NCBI GenBank assembly: GCA_023052935.1 | Contig: CM041294.1 | Coordinates: forward strand, 150,126,899 to 150,190,898 | Length of the DNA: 64,000 bases | Origin: Piezodorus guildinii | Taxonomy: Eukaryota > Arthropoda > Insecta > Hemiptera > Pentatomidae | Direction: 5' to 3' | Shown: in pieces, positions 42,567 to 52,545 of the stretch | Layout: every line of letters begins with the position of its first letter | How positions within the stretch are numbered: position 1 is the first letter of the stretch | The notes under the pieces: generated by a model | The model's database searches: none | What the model saw: the letters and a program-made list of their open reading frames with translations, nothing else | Told to the model about the DNA's origin: nothing | Made by a program: the position numbers and the translations under genes

Positions 42567-42842
42567 ACAAGGAGCTGATCCAGAATGGGTCTCACCGATT
42601 TTGATAATTTTTTTTTTAGGCAAAACTAGATACTAAACCGTTAGACTCTGCAAAATATTAGAGACTAAAAAGGAATCTGAAATTAAGCGAAGAGATTTTT
42701 AAAAAAATGTGTTCTTAGCAAACCTACCGATTTCTTTACGCAACACCAAATATTTTGCATAGTCTAATTGTTCTAAGTCTAGTTTTACCTTTAAAAAAAA
42801 AATCATCAAATTCAGGGAGATACATTTGGGATTCTCTCCTTG
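42567..42842. mobile_element. Fold-back element F4
   Basis: Arms 42567-42660 and 42749-42842 are inverted copies of each other. Each contains CAAGGAG..TGATCC/CCAAATGTATCTCC-type ends, a TTTTTTTTT-GG(C/T)AAAACTAGA core and GCAAAATATT at the loop side. The spacer is about 88 bp. A MITE-like unit with imperfect (roughly four-fifths identical) arms. Confidence 0.7.
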
Positions 42843-42999
42843 TCAGATAGATTTTTTTAAGGGCCTCTATTTCGTTTTTTATTTTTTTTAAATTAAAAGT
42901 ACATAATCTATTTCTGTTTCCGATATTTTTTGGAATTTACTCTTTGTTTGTTAAAATAATGTAAGTATATTGGTTTATAACCCAATGGTTGTCAAAGGG

Positions 43000-43091
43000 T
43001 TAATTCTCATTGCCTCTAGTAGATTGCATAATTTTTCAATAAAAGTATTTAATCGGAAATAAATACAAAGTTTCACTCGGCTTTAAATGTA
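43000..43091. repeat. Flank shared with mariner M4
   Basis: Reverse complement of 35742-35832 next to mariner M4; see that entry. Confidence 0.7.
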
Positions 43092-43768
43092 TTGGGTTGT
43101 TTCACATGAAATGTCCGTTTTTATAGTTGAAATACATAAATGTTTTTGCAGGTCTCTGTTGATTTCTTCCGAATGTTTACATATTTAGAGTAAACAGTTA
43201 CTAATCCTCTACCTTTGTATTATAAACATTAGCTTCCCAATCAATTACCCACTTTTTAGTATACCTCCAAATATGAACATTGAAACACGCGATTTACGAG
43301 TAATATTTTTTAACGAGTTTAAACTTGGCCATTCAGCAGCTGAGGCCGCTAGAAATATTTGCAAGGTCCTTTGGGGAAGGGAGTGTGTAATGAACGGCTA
43401 TATGTTTTCAGTGGGGATACCGACTTGGAAAACTTGCCCAAGGAAGACCCGTCCGTAATAGAAAACGATGTCTCAAACATATAGTAGAAGGAAACCCTAC
43501 CAAAACAGTTTAAGGACTCTCAGCACAAGTAAATGCAAGTGCATCTACAGTTTCCAGACATTTAAAGTGTATTGGGAACGTAAAAAACTCGATACGTGGG
43601 TACCTCATGATCTCACTGAGCAGCAGCAAGACCCCAAAGTGTCACGTTGGGAAAAATATGTAGAAAAACAAGTTAAATACTTCGAAGTAATATTATCTTG
43701 TTTTCATATCGTATTTTTAATAAAAATCCTTTACCTTTAAAACGGACATTTTATGTGACACAACCCAA
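43092..43768 (+). mobile_element. Internally deleted mariner derivative M3
   Basis: 677 bp between TA dinucleotides (43090-43091 and 43769-43770), with ends TTGGGTTGTTTCACATGAAA and, reversed, TTGGGTTGTGTCACATAAAA. It encodes 'METRDLRVIFFNEFKLGHSA' (as MNIETRD..) and 'SKCKCIYSFQTFKV'-type frameshifted remains of the second HTH. After 'RKKLDTWVPHDLTEQQQDPK' almost the whole catalytic domain is missing. Same family as M2 and M4. Confidence 0.85.
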
Positions 43769-45419
43769 TATATTGGTAAAATAAAGACTCCAGATTATGT
43801 ATAAAAAAAAGAAATGTTTAATTAAAAAGAATAATGCAAATAAAATAATAAAATGAATACCCACAATTCTAATATAGTAAAATAATAGTTCTGATTTAAA
43901 TAAAATTGTATAATTGTTAAATTATTAGTCCTTTAATATAATAATTTAATAGATAAAAATACATCTGTTGTCCCCCTGTGGGACTTGTTTTCTTTTTGAT
44001 AATTAGTCTCTCTGCTGTCCCCCTGTGAGACTTAATGGTCACCTTGTGTGACTTAATGGTAGAAAGTTCTATAGTAGCGTACGCACTCATTTATTACTCA
44101 CGACTGCGATATTTAAGCACAAAACTGTCTAATTCTCGGTAATGCGCATGCGTGCCCTACTCTTACCGCGTAAGTTTATCAGAACCATTACTTACGTATT
44201 TTTAAAAATAATAAACCTTAAATAAATTTACATAACCAATAATGTTTCATTGAATCACCAACACTCTTTCTTCTGAACAAAAACGCTTTTTTAGAACAAT
44301 GAATAGGAATATTAGACAGTTCGGAAATCCATTGGAAAAAAGTATATCGCTGTCACTAAATTACCTTGAGGTTATGTAATATGGGTCGAAACATTCGGAA
44401 ATACATCTTTAATACTTTTTCATTGTTTTTCTTGAACGCCTCATGTGTTTCAAGGAAAAGTAAGTAAATTATTTTTTATAATAGACTAGTCTTAAAGATT
44501 TATATTTTTAGGACGTGGATGTATAAAAAAACTACCGAAGTCAAAAAATATAAAAAGTCAACCTAGCACTTAGTGCTTTAATTCCGAATGAATGTTCCAT
44601 CTCAGCATTTAGCTCAAATATAGTAAGTACTTGGTATCCTCCGTAGGATTTTGAAGGTACTGCATTTACTTTTATAAATTTTAATAAAATAGTATTTTTT
44701 ATAATAAAATAAAATATTGTTTTGTTTTTGACTATAATATAAATTATAACTAACTAGACGGAGCAAATATAACTTTATGAACTATTTCTTACGGCGCTAT
44801 TAAAACTGCTATAAACTAAAGTCCTGTTAATATATGAAATTCGCAAGAGAATGGTATACGGCCGCTGGCGTTAATTTAACAGAGACAATTCCCTAGGAGG
44901 CGACAAAACAACTTCTGGTGCCGTAAAGTGGGTTATGGCGGAAATTTCATCAGGTGCACAATGAGGTGTAAATTCAGGTAGGGGAGGCGCTAATTGCATT
45001 ACCTGGTCCCGTCGCCCCCCCTCCTCAATACATAAACTCGCTACGGAATCGGAAAAAAAGTAAATTTTGCATCGCTAGGTGGAGGGTTTTCACCAGTTTA
45101 ATATTCCATAAAAAATTATAGAAATTATCAAGTTTAGTCCAAAATATTTAACTTATTGTTATGTTATGATAGTATTTCATTAATTTAATAATGTCCGATA
45201 AGAAAAATTTAAGTTTTTTTGTCATATATATTTTATGACCTTTTTCAGTAAGATTTGATCCAATAAAATATTAAAAAACTAATGCAAATAAAATTAACCG
45301 AATAATGTCAGAAAAACATATTTATTTGTTTATTGGAGTTTTGACTATAAAATTAGATTTCATACCAGCTTATGCAATAATACAATAATATGGAAATGCA
45401 AAAGTATAACTATAACTAA
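43769..45419. other. Intronic stretch, no gene seen
   Basis: A short CTGTCCCCCTGTG.GACTTA motif repeats at 43967-44050. 44820-45080 has a more balanced base composition (GGTAGGGGAGGCGCTAATTG) and is listed as a possible regulatory block. Otherwise AT-rich. Confidence 0.4.
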
Positions 45420-46140
45420 GAGAGCTAGAAGTATGGTGTCGGAATTGGAGGGTAAAAATTATTCCAACAAATTCCACCAAACTACGTTTACACTTCGTCG
45501 GAAACCTATGACTCTTTGCCCTACAATATCCTTTAATGACACTTTGCTAGTTCCTGTTAAACAGATCCGATACCTAGGACTCCATCTCGACAAACGTCTG
45601 AATTGGAACCCACATACAAGACTAAAACGAAACGAAACTGCCCGAAGTTCCCGACTACTTCAACACTTTTTGGACAGACGTTCAAACCTTCCACTTTACT
45701 ACAAAAGGCTCATCTTTATTACCATGATAAGACCGAATGGACTTACGGAGTAGAGCTATGGGGCTCTACTAAACCATCGTATTCATTACTTACAATCCAA
45801 AATCCTTCGTAAAACCTTCAATGATCCTTATTTTCTCACAAATAAACTCATAAAGACTTCAATATTAAATATGTTGCTGACTTAGCCCGAACCAGGTACT
45901 ATTCCTTCCATGACAAACTCCATTCCCAAACTAATCCATTAGTTTCGATCTTTGCTACCTTTGCTTCGAGGCCTCTGAAAATAAGATGGCCACGAGACCT
46001 TCTAGTTTAAAATGTTTTTAGAGTGTTGCTACTTTGTAGTGTTCTGACATGCATTTCATGACATTTTTCTATATTATCATCACATTTACTTGAAGTATTT
46101 TTTTAATTCAGTTGCAGATATCAATAAATATGTTTAACAA
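45420..46140 (+). pseudogene. Jockey-like LINE relic 4 with 3' UTR
   Basis: The clearest member of this LINE family in the window. The frame 45433-45753 encodes 'FHQTTFTLRRKPMTLCPTIS', 'VKQIRYLGLHLDKRLNWNPH' and 'LPLYYKRLIFITMIRPN'. A frameshift then leads to 'EWTYGVELWGSTKPS', the expected RPIWTYGVELWG motif of jockey RT. Decayed C-terminus and 3' UTR follow, ending AATAAATATG. It is 5'-truncated before the RT catalytic motifs. Confidence 0.75.
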
Positions 46141-46159
46141 AAAAGTAATGGATTATAAA

Positions 46160-46640
46160 GGTTTGAGGCAGTGGATAGGTTCTGAATCAGTGGATTTGAA
46201 TTTATGGTCAGTGTGTCGTTAATTCTATTGTTGCGATCAGTGACAGTTGCGATTACAAATGGAATTTCACGGTCACTATGTAGTGTCTCATTTGATACAT
46301 AAAAAGGGGCCTTTACAATTTTCCTGAGTAATTTATTGCATCATTTTTATATTTGACTTTTTGGCTGTTCTCCATAACTCGATGGTTTTATTAATACTTT
46401 ATAAATCGTTAATTTGTTTGTCAGTAATAATTTTGAATGTAATCTTGAAGGAATTCTATGTCGTTGATTCAGATATTTTCTTTTTCGCTTAAGGTATGCA
46501 CATGTCAGTTGTTTGTCTAGGTAAAGGCCTAAATAACGTTTTATACTGGAAACTGGTATGGGAACTTTAACGGAAAAGACCTGAGATCAACAGTAATGTT
46601 TAAGAGAAAATGTGACGAACAGGCTCTTAGAATTTATTAA
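46160..46640 (-). pseudogene. Jockey-like LINE relic 5, antisense
   Basis: On the minus strand: 'VKVPIPVSSIKRYLGLYLDK'QLT.., 'TNKLTIYKVLIKPS', 'APFYVSNETLHSDREIPFVI' and 'NDTLTINSNPLIQN', the C-terminal jockey order. Frames shift at least twice. It meets relic 4 tail to tail. Confidence 0.7.
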
Positions 46641-47448
46641 TTTTTATTTTTATTTTTTTTTGTTCTACAAGCTGTCAATATGGTGTTCTTGGAGTGCTTG
46701 AAAAGCCTTAGAGGAATCTTTGTATCCAACAATACCACACATCCACAATCGAATTAGGGGAAAATTAGAAAGTATAAATCGAAATATTAATTCTTACATT
46801 ATTTAATTTTTTTCCGTTTCCTTTATTGCGACTTCTTTTGCCTCTTTATGATGGCGAATTTAATTCTCTCTCACAATATCTTTTTTTTAATTTGTTATTC
46901 GATTTTCTAAAATGCATATAAATTTCATTCCATCGACAATTTGGTTAAACTAGAAAGAAAAAAAAATCGTATCTCTCATTGCATTAGAGAATGATCTTCC
47001 CTTGTAATATTGAGTCCAATAACAAATAGATCGACTGCAGTGAAGTGGCTCTAGAGAAAGGTTGAGCTGGAGCGCCTCAAATCCTCCTCAGTTCAGAACC
47101 GACAGAATAATTTGAGAAGTAACGATCTCGAATCCCGAAGGAGGTTGCCAGGGCACGTAGCAGGTATTAGTGTAGCTCTGTCTTTTTGAGTTCTTCCCAA
47201 CCCAGGCAGTCAGCGCTTGAAGATTTCTTCAAGGTTTGTGAATCGGATTATGAGCGAAGTATTTAAAATTGATAACAAAAAGTCTGAGTTCAATTTAACT
47301 TAGGATTTTAATGTCGATTCATTCAATAAAGTTTGGGATGGTAATAATTATTTCAAGAGGTTTGAGGTTTGATCGACTTTTTAGAGTCAAATAAACACTT
47401 TATTATTTTTTGCCATTTAGCATTTGGATTTGTCATTATAATGTTCTC
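46641..47448. other. Intronic stretch, no gene seen
   Basis: AT-rich except about 47030-47230, which is balanced in composition and unrecognised. Confidence 0.4.
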
Positions 47449-48360
47449 GATCCTTCTTCCAATTTTATTTATTTAAATTTCCTTATAATTTTATTTCGAA
47501 TCAACATTCTGATTATATTTCTCATCTCCAGTGATCAGTCTACTTTCTTCAACAATATATTGTAGAATTTCTGTTAACTGTTCGCTAAGGATTTTCTGAT
47601 TTCCTTCATATAGTTGCAAACATGTTCCATTTAAAAATTCATAATGATATAAATTTTTCGGGGAATCGGGTGTATTCATGATAAATAAATTAGTCCCAAA
47701 TTCTTCAACAAAATTTCAAAGAAATTTTCTTCCAAGTAAACATTTAACGGCGTTTTTCTCACTATACTTTGTTTAACATTATACTATAGGATTTTTGTTA
47801 ATTGTTCGCAATGGATCTTCTTATAATGTTTATCTTGTTGTAACCATGTCCCATTTGAAAAATCATAATAATATTAATTTAACCGAAAGGAGCGTATAAT
47901 CAAGATTAATAAATTGGGTCTCGATTCTTCCTCAAACTTATTTCCTAACAATTTTATTTAACATTCCAATTTTTTTCGACACCTACAGGGCTTAGTCCAC
48001 TTTCTTCTACAATATATTGTAGGATTTCAATAAACTGTTTATTAAACATCTTCTAATTTTTTTTCATGTGGCTGTAACCATGCTCCATTTAATATTATAG
48101 CGTATGGTCATCATTAATAAATTAGTACCAAATTTTTCACAAATTTATATCAAGACAATTTTCTTTCGAGTCAACGTTTGAGGGTTTTTTCACATCTTCA
48201 GGACTCATTTTACTTTTTTCATTATGATATGTTATGATTTTTGATAATCTTTTACAAAAACATCTGATTTCCTTCATATGGTTTCTTCATTATGGTCATA
48301 TATTATATTAATTCATAAATTATATTAACATTAGCCAGAAGGAGCATATAGTGAATCAAA
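47449..48360 (-). repeat. Tandem array of about 225-bp units with protein-like content
   Basis: Four degenerate units start near 47449, 47691, 47917 and 48123 (spacing 242, 226, 206). The best unit reads, on the minus strand, 'FGTNLFIMNTPDSPKNLYHY', 'EFLNGTCLQLYEGNQKILSE' and 'QLTEILQYIVEESRLITGDE', then NQNVDSK. Other units retain 'EQLTKIL', 'FIEILQYIVEESGLSPVGVE', 'FGTNLLMM' and 'NVDSKENCLDI'. Stops and frameshifts break most units, so no gene is intact. I do not recognise the family. It may be a decayed internal repeat region of a protein gene or of a transposon ORF. Confidence 0.6.
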
Positions 48361-48984
48361 AATATGGATAAAAGGTACGAAAGTCCTCGAAATAAAATTG
48401 TTGTGAATTAAATAAATGAAAGAATTGAAACCCGATTTATTAATCATGACTATAAGTTCCTTTTATATTTTAGTATCGTAGAAAAAGTATTAGAAGATAT
48501 TATAGTGTGTATCAAGAAGACAATAAAATCTGAATGGGTAAATTATTATTCTAGGGTACGCTGATGATTTGGTACAAGTGGAATGAAGACGCGTGAACTA
48601 AATCCAGAATCGTGAACTATCCTTAGTGAATTATCCCTGTAAGATATAATGTTAGTAATAGAAACGGTGATCATTATGATGATTTATCAGGATATGTCTT
48701 TTAAACTGTGAAAAAAATTAATTAATTAGTACTTATGTTAACTGGATAAAACAAAATTCAGGAAGAAATAAAAACACTGTTTCGAATAGCACAGTCGCAG
48801 CGGAAATTCTTGTTATTTTCGAGATGGAATATAACATTAAAAGGCTGCCATGGAATGAAATTCAATATTTAAAATAATATACTTTCATTGGTTTTTTTTT
48901 TTTTGTGTGAAACTAGGTCGCTAACTTTAATGTATGAACAACGTCTTAAAGTTTTAGAGAATAAATTTGTGCGAAAATGTTGAT
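48361..48984. other. Intronic stretch with an inverted scrap of the tandem unit
   Basis: 48393-48475 (AATAAAATTGTTGTGAATTA...ACCCGATTTATTAATCATGA) is an inverted copy of the unit part at 47880-47960. At 48555-48575 GGTACGCTGATGATTTGGTA could encode GYADDLV, a reverse transcriptase motif, but no flanking RT sequence supports it. Confidence 0.45.
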
Positions 48985-49480
48985 TCAGAAAAGGTCACGG
49001 GGGAAATCTGCATTTAAGCCCTGTCAGATTCCTTCAATCAGAATAAAACCCACATGTCGAATTCCGTTAAATTTTATATCGATTTAACGAGTTTGACCTT
49101 ACTCTCACATTATAGTTGGATAAGTTTTATGATCAAATCATAAAAAAGAGCAAAATGCATGGTATAAAGGTGGCTCTTCTGGTTTTCGATTTTGATGAAA
49201 CAGTTACTGAAACATTTAGGGCGTAACTTGTCTTAAAATGAAATTTCAGTTTAGTTCGACTTTTTGTTTGCGTGATTATGAGTTAAAACATACACACACA
49301 CACATATATATCTTTTCGTAGGATGTTTTTCATTTGAACTCATGAGAAGCTAACACTTGTATTTTCGTTGAAAAATTTTATTTCATTTCTTGGATTATCA
49401 AGTTATGGATTTAATTTTCTTTCTTAATTTTTGGACTTAAATTGGACTTTCACTGACTCAACGGACATTCTTTTCGTTGT
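48985..49480 (-). repeat. Repeat B, reverse copy
   Basis: 'AAGCCCTGTCAGATTCCTTC' (49018-49037), 'TTAAAATGAAATTTCAGTTT' (49234-49253) and 'GTAGGATGTTTTTCATTTGAACTC' are repeat B blocks in reverse order. It ends near GGACTTTCACTGAC. Confidence 0.6.
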
Positions 49481-49784
49481 AGCATTCCTGTATAATTATA
49501 CAAGGTTGAGTACGGAGACACGATATGATAATCAGAGCAACACTTGAGAAGAAGTACATCCGATCGAAGGAAGTTTCCAAGGGTTTCCTCATCCAGTTTT
49601 CATGAGATCGCCAAGCAATTCCGCTTTGACCGAGTTATAATCGTTTCATAAAGCACAAATGAACCGGAGGGGGGCCAAGAACATCGAAGTTGTGAGAGAG
49701 GGGGCACCCCTTGACAATTTCATGTTAATAAATGATGAGCCAAGAACCATCATACTTCCAAATGCTCTTTCCCAGAGCTGCCAT
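49481..49784. other. Unassigned sequence
   Basis: Balanced base composition, apparently single copy, no domain recognised in any frame. Confidence 0.35.
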
Positions 49785-50345
49785 TATGAAAGGGAATTTA
49801 TTTTAGGGTTTTATTGCAGCCTACTGTGGAAGGTCTCTTGCTAAGCCACTTTGGATCAACTCCTTCCATAAACAAACAAGAAATGAGCTGTAAATAACTT
49901 AAATCGCTTCTGGTTAATTATTGGTGAAATTTTAAGAGACCTTAGGAGAGTAACCTTCTATTCCATATTTTATTAAATAATTATAATAATAAATCAGGTG
50001 CTAGCAATAAAAGACTCCCATTTACCAACAAGTAGAAATGCTGAATTTTATTATTTCTGATCAACAACATTAAAGGTACTTTAGAGGAAAAAAATGAAAG
50101 TCCTCTCATACTATTACGATCAGAATGAAACATATTAAAGACCATTAAATTCACATAGTTATACCATATGCAATCAAAGTTGTTAGAGCTGTTTTTTGAG
50201 AAAATCGTGATAGTAAAAAGGATAAAGTGGCTCTTTTTCAAAAATGTCACTTTATCCAACCTGCATGATTCAACGTTGTGGTCGGTCTCCTTCAACCGCA
50301 CCCTCAGCATCTACCGCACCACATTCTGCCACCTCTAGCAATTCA
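49785..50345. repeat. Duplicated segment, copy 1 (contains repeat B)
   Basis: About 560 bp that recurs at 57735-58335 in direct orientation: TTTTAGGGTTTTATTGCAGC at one end, AAACAAACAAGAAATGAGCT, then a reverse repeat B portion (50030-50240), and CCACATTCTGCCACCTCTAG at the other end. It carries no intact gene. Confidence 0.75.
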
Positions 50346-51180
50346 GATAAAGTCAATAAACCACCTCGGAATCACAAGACTCTTCTTATCTCGAACCACC
50401 TTCAATATGCTTATCTAATATTGGTAATTTCCTTTCAATTGGTAGAGAAATCGCTGATCTAATAGGCCAACCTAACTTCCGATATTTTTCTAGAATAAAT
50501 GACATAAAAATCAATACCACCTCTAATAAAAGTTATATAAAAATAATCAATTATTTAAGCACGCAAACATTTGATTTTAATTGTAACCAGTTAAAACAAG
50601 ATAAATCGTACATAGTGGTAGAAATACCACACACGCTATAGAGGAAGACATTTTGCATTTTAGCCGTGTCACACTATTTTAATCAGAATAAAATCTAGAA
50701 AAAAATTAAAACCCATTTAGTTTTACATCAATATAGTTTGTTTAATCTAAATCATTAGAGCCGGGTCAAAGAAAATCGTCAAAAGTTGAACAATGCAAAG
50801 TAAAGAGTAGCTTTTCGAAGTCGTCGATTTTAATATAAAAACAAATGTCATGTTAGTATCACATGGATATGATGTGAAATTTCAACTTCAATTTCTTTTT
50901 TTCTTTTTTTTTTTTTTACAGAGCTTTTTCTGTGACTTTGTCATTTGGTTGGAAGGAAAAACATGTACTTCATTTAAAAACTTCAACTTAAAACACTTGA
51001 CGATCCTACTACTACGTGTATATATGCCATACGTATGTGGGCCCCAAGTCATCCTTCGATCGAGTATCAGCCTTTGCTAATGTACAGAGTTGGTCTGAGG
51101 AATTTGGTTGTTGGCCATTAAAATTGGTGGGCAAGTGATTTAACACAGATTGGACGTCAAGATAAAAAGAAATACCCTCA
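50346..51180. other. Intronic stretch with a repeat B fragment
   Basis: 50650-50800 resembles repeat B in reverse (AATCAGAATAAAATCTAG and the CATCAATATAG block). T-rich tract at 50897-50918. No gene seen. Confidence 0.4.
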
Positions 51181-51330
51181 ACTACTGATTGAAAGTACTA
51201 TACCCTCTTCTATCAAAATTATCGAAATTAAAAATTAGACAGAAATTTAATACATACCTATAACTACTAAAACCAATATGGGCTTACGCCTCACAGATTC
51301 CTGGCTCAGCAAGATATACTCACATTAAAA
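51181..51330 (+). pseudogene. Jockey-like LINE scrap
   Basis: CCAATATGGGCTTACGCCTC (51273-51292) encodes PIWAYAS, the decayed RPIWTYAS motif of jockey RT, followed by SARYTHIKKL. Too short for further placement. Confidence 0.45.
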
Positions 51331-52144
51331 AACTGTAATTATATTAATAAATAATGTTAAGGCACATAACAACAGCTCCTTGGTCGTAAACAACGAAACC
51401 CTACCTACATACGGATTTACAACAACCAACAGTTGACCAACAAACACGGACACTTTTTCTCGTTTTCACGCTAATCTGCAGGGATGCGACAGTAGACGGA
51501 TTAACAACATGTTAATAGCTAAAATTCCAGTTAGAAGAAGGCTAAAAAAGAAGCAGACTGAGAGACCTCCTCTGCTAAATTAAAGCATAGAAAAGGGTAG
51601 TGCTGGGCACTTTCCTTCCCAATGCCTACCATGTCTGATCTCACTTTTAATACAGGACATTTGCTTACTGTCCGATAGCTTCTGACAATAATGAAGAAAT
51701 ATTAAGAGTAAAAATTCTTATTATGTTAATTTACATTGTAATAAATTAGTTTTAGTAATCAAATTATCGGCCATGCATCTTTCCTTCCTCATCTTCTGTC
51801 GAAGTAAAATTGAAACAAAGCATGTGAGAAAGACAATGAGGAAGATAGAAATAAGTTGGCGGTGAATTCCCCCTCTAAGGGGACTTGAACCCCCGGCGTT
51901 CCCCCAATTAAGGAAATTAAACTGGAAGGACTTATTTATAACTTGTTCTGGCTAAGTTGAAGTAAGTTAGCTGGAGGCAAAGCAGATGTAGGCACCGCTT
52001 CTTTAGCCAGTCTCGAATAATCAACCTAATGTAGTCTTTGAATTAGATAACAAAAAACATATTTTATTTTTTTTGTCATCATTATATTACACATTCTTAT
52101 CAAAGTAAAATAATTGGTTTGGTTTATTAATTAATATATTACCT
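51331..52144. other. Unassigned sequence with a tRNA-like scrap
   Basis: At 51872-51895 the minus strand has GGGGGTTCAAGTCCCC, a B-box-like hairpin that may be a SINE head remnant. It abuts a pyrimidine-rich part. No full tRNA could be folded by eye. Confidence 0.35.
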
Positions 52145-52531
52145 TTTCGAGGAGGTGAGGGCGAAATGACTACAGCCTGGCACTACGGGTTCAAATGGTT
52201 CTTTTATTGTTCAGACAGTTGAATAAAATGAAGAATAACAGAATATAAAAAAAGGAAAGCAATATGAGGAGCACACACTAATCCAGATAGATCAAAAACC
52301 ACAGCTGGTGAGAGGTTGCAATGGATTTGCCACTGTAAAATAAAATAATCTTTCTACTATCATAAAACACAGAAAATAAAATAATAAATAAAAATGACCC
52401 TCAATTAAATATAAAGAAAACTAAAATATAAACATGTTTGAGGCAGTGACAAATCCATTTCACATAACCTCTTTGCTCCCATCAGCTGTGTGTTATAACC
52501 TCACTCCCTCACACACATCAGGCCCATCACA
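52145..52531 (-). repeat. Gypsy 3' LTR
   Basis: 387 bp, identical to the 5' LTR except for one T/C difference near 52477. Downstream end in the element's direction; preceded by the polypurine tract. Confidence 0.95.
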
Positions 52532-52545
52532 TCACTCCCCCCCAA
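52532..52545 (-). promoter_or_regulatory. Gypsy polypurine tract
   Basis: TTGGGGGGGAGTGA on the minus strand directly before the LTR start TGTGATGG; it primes plus-strand DNA synthesis. It overlaps the last codons and the TGA stop of pol. Confidence 0.85.

Noticed and set aside
48541..48600. Reverse transcriptase active-site motif GYADDLV
   Set aside because: A seven-residue match with no flanking RT similarity in the same frame; could be chance.
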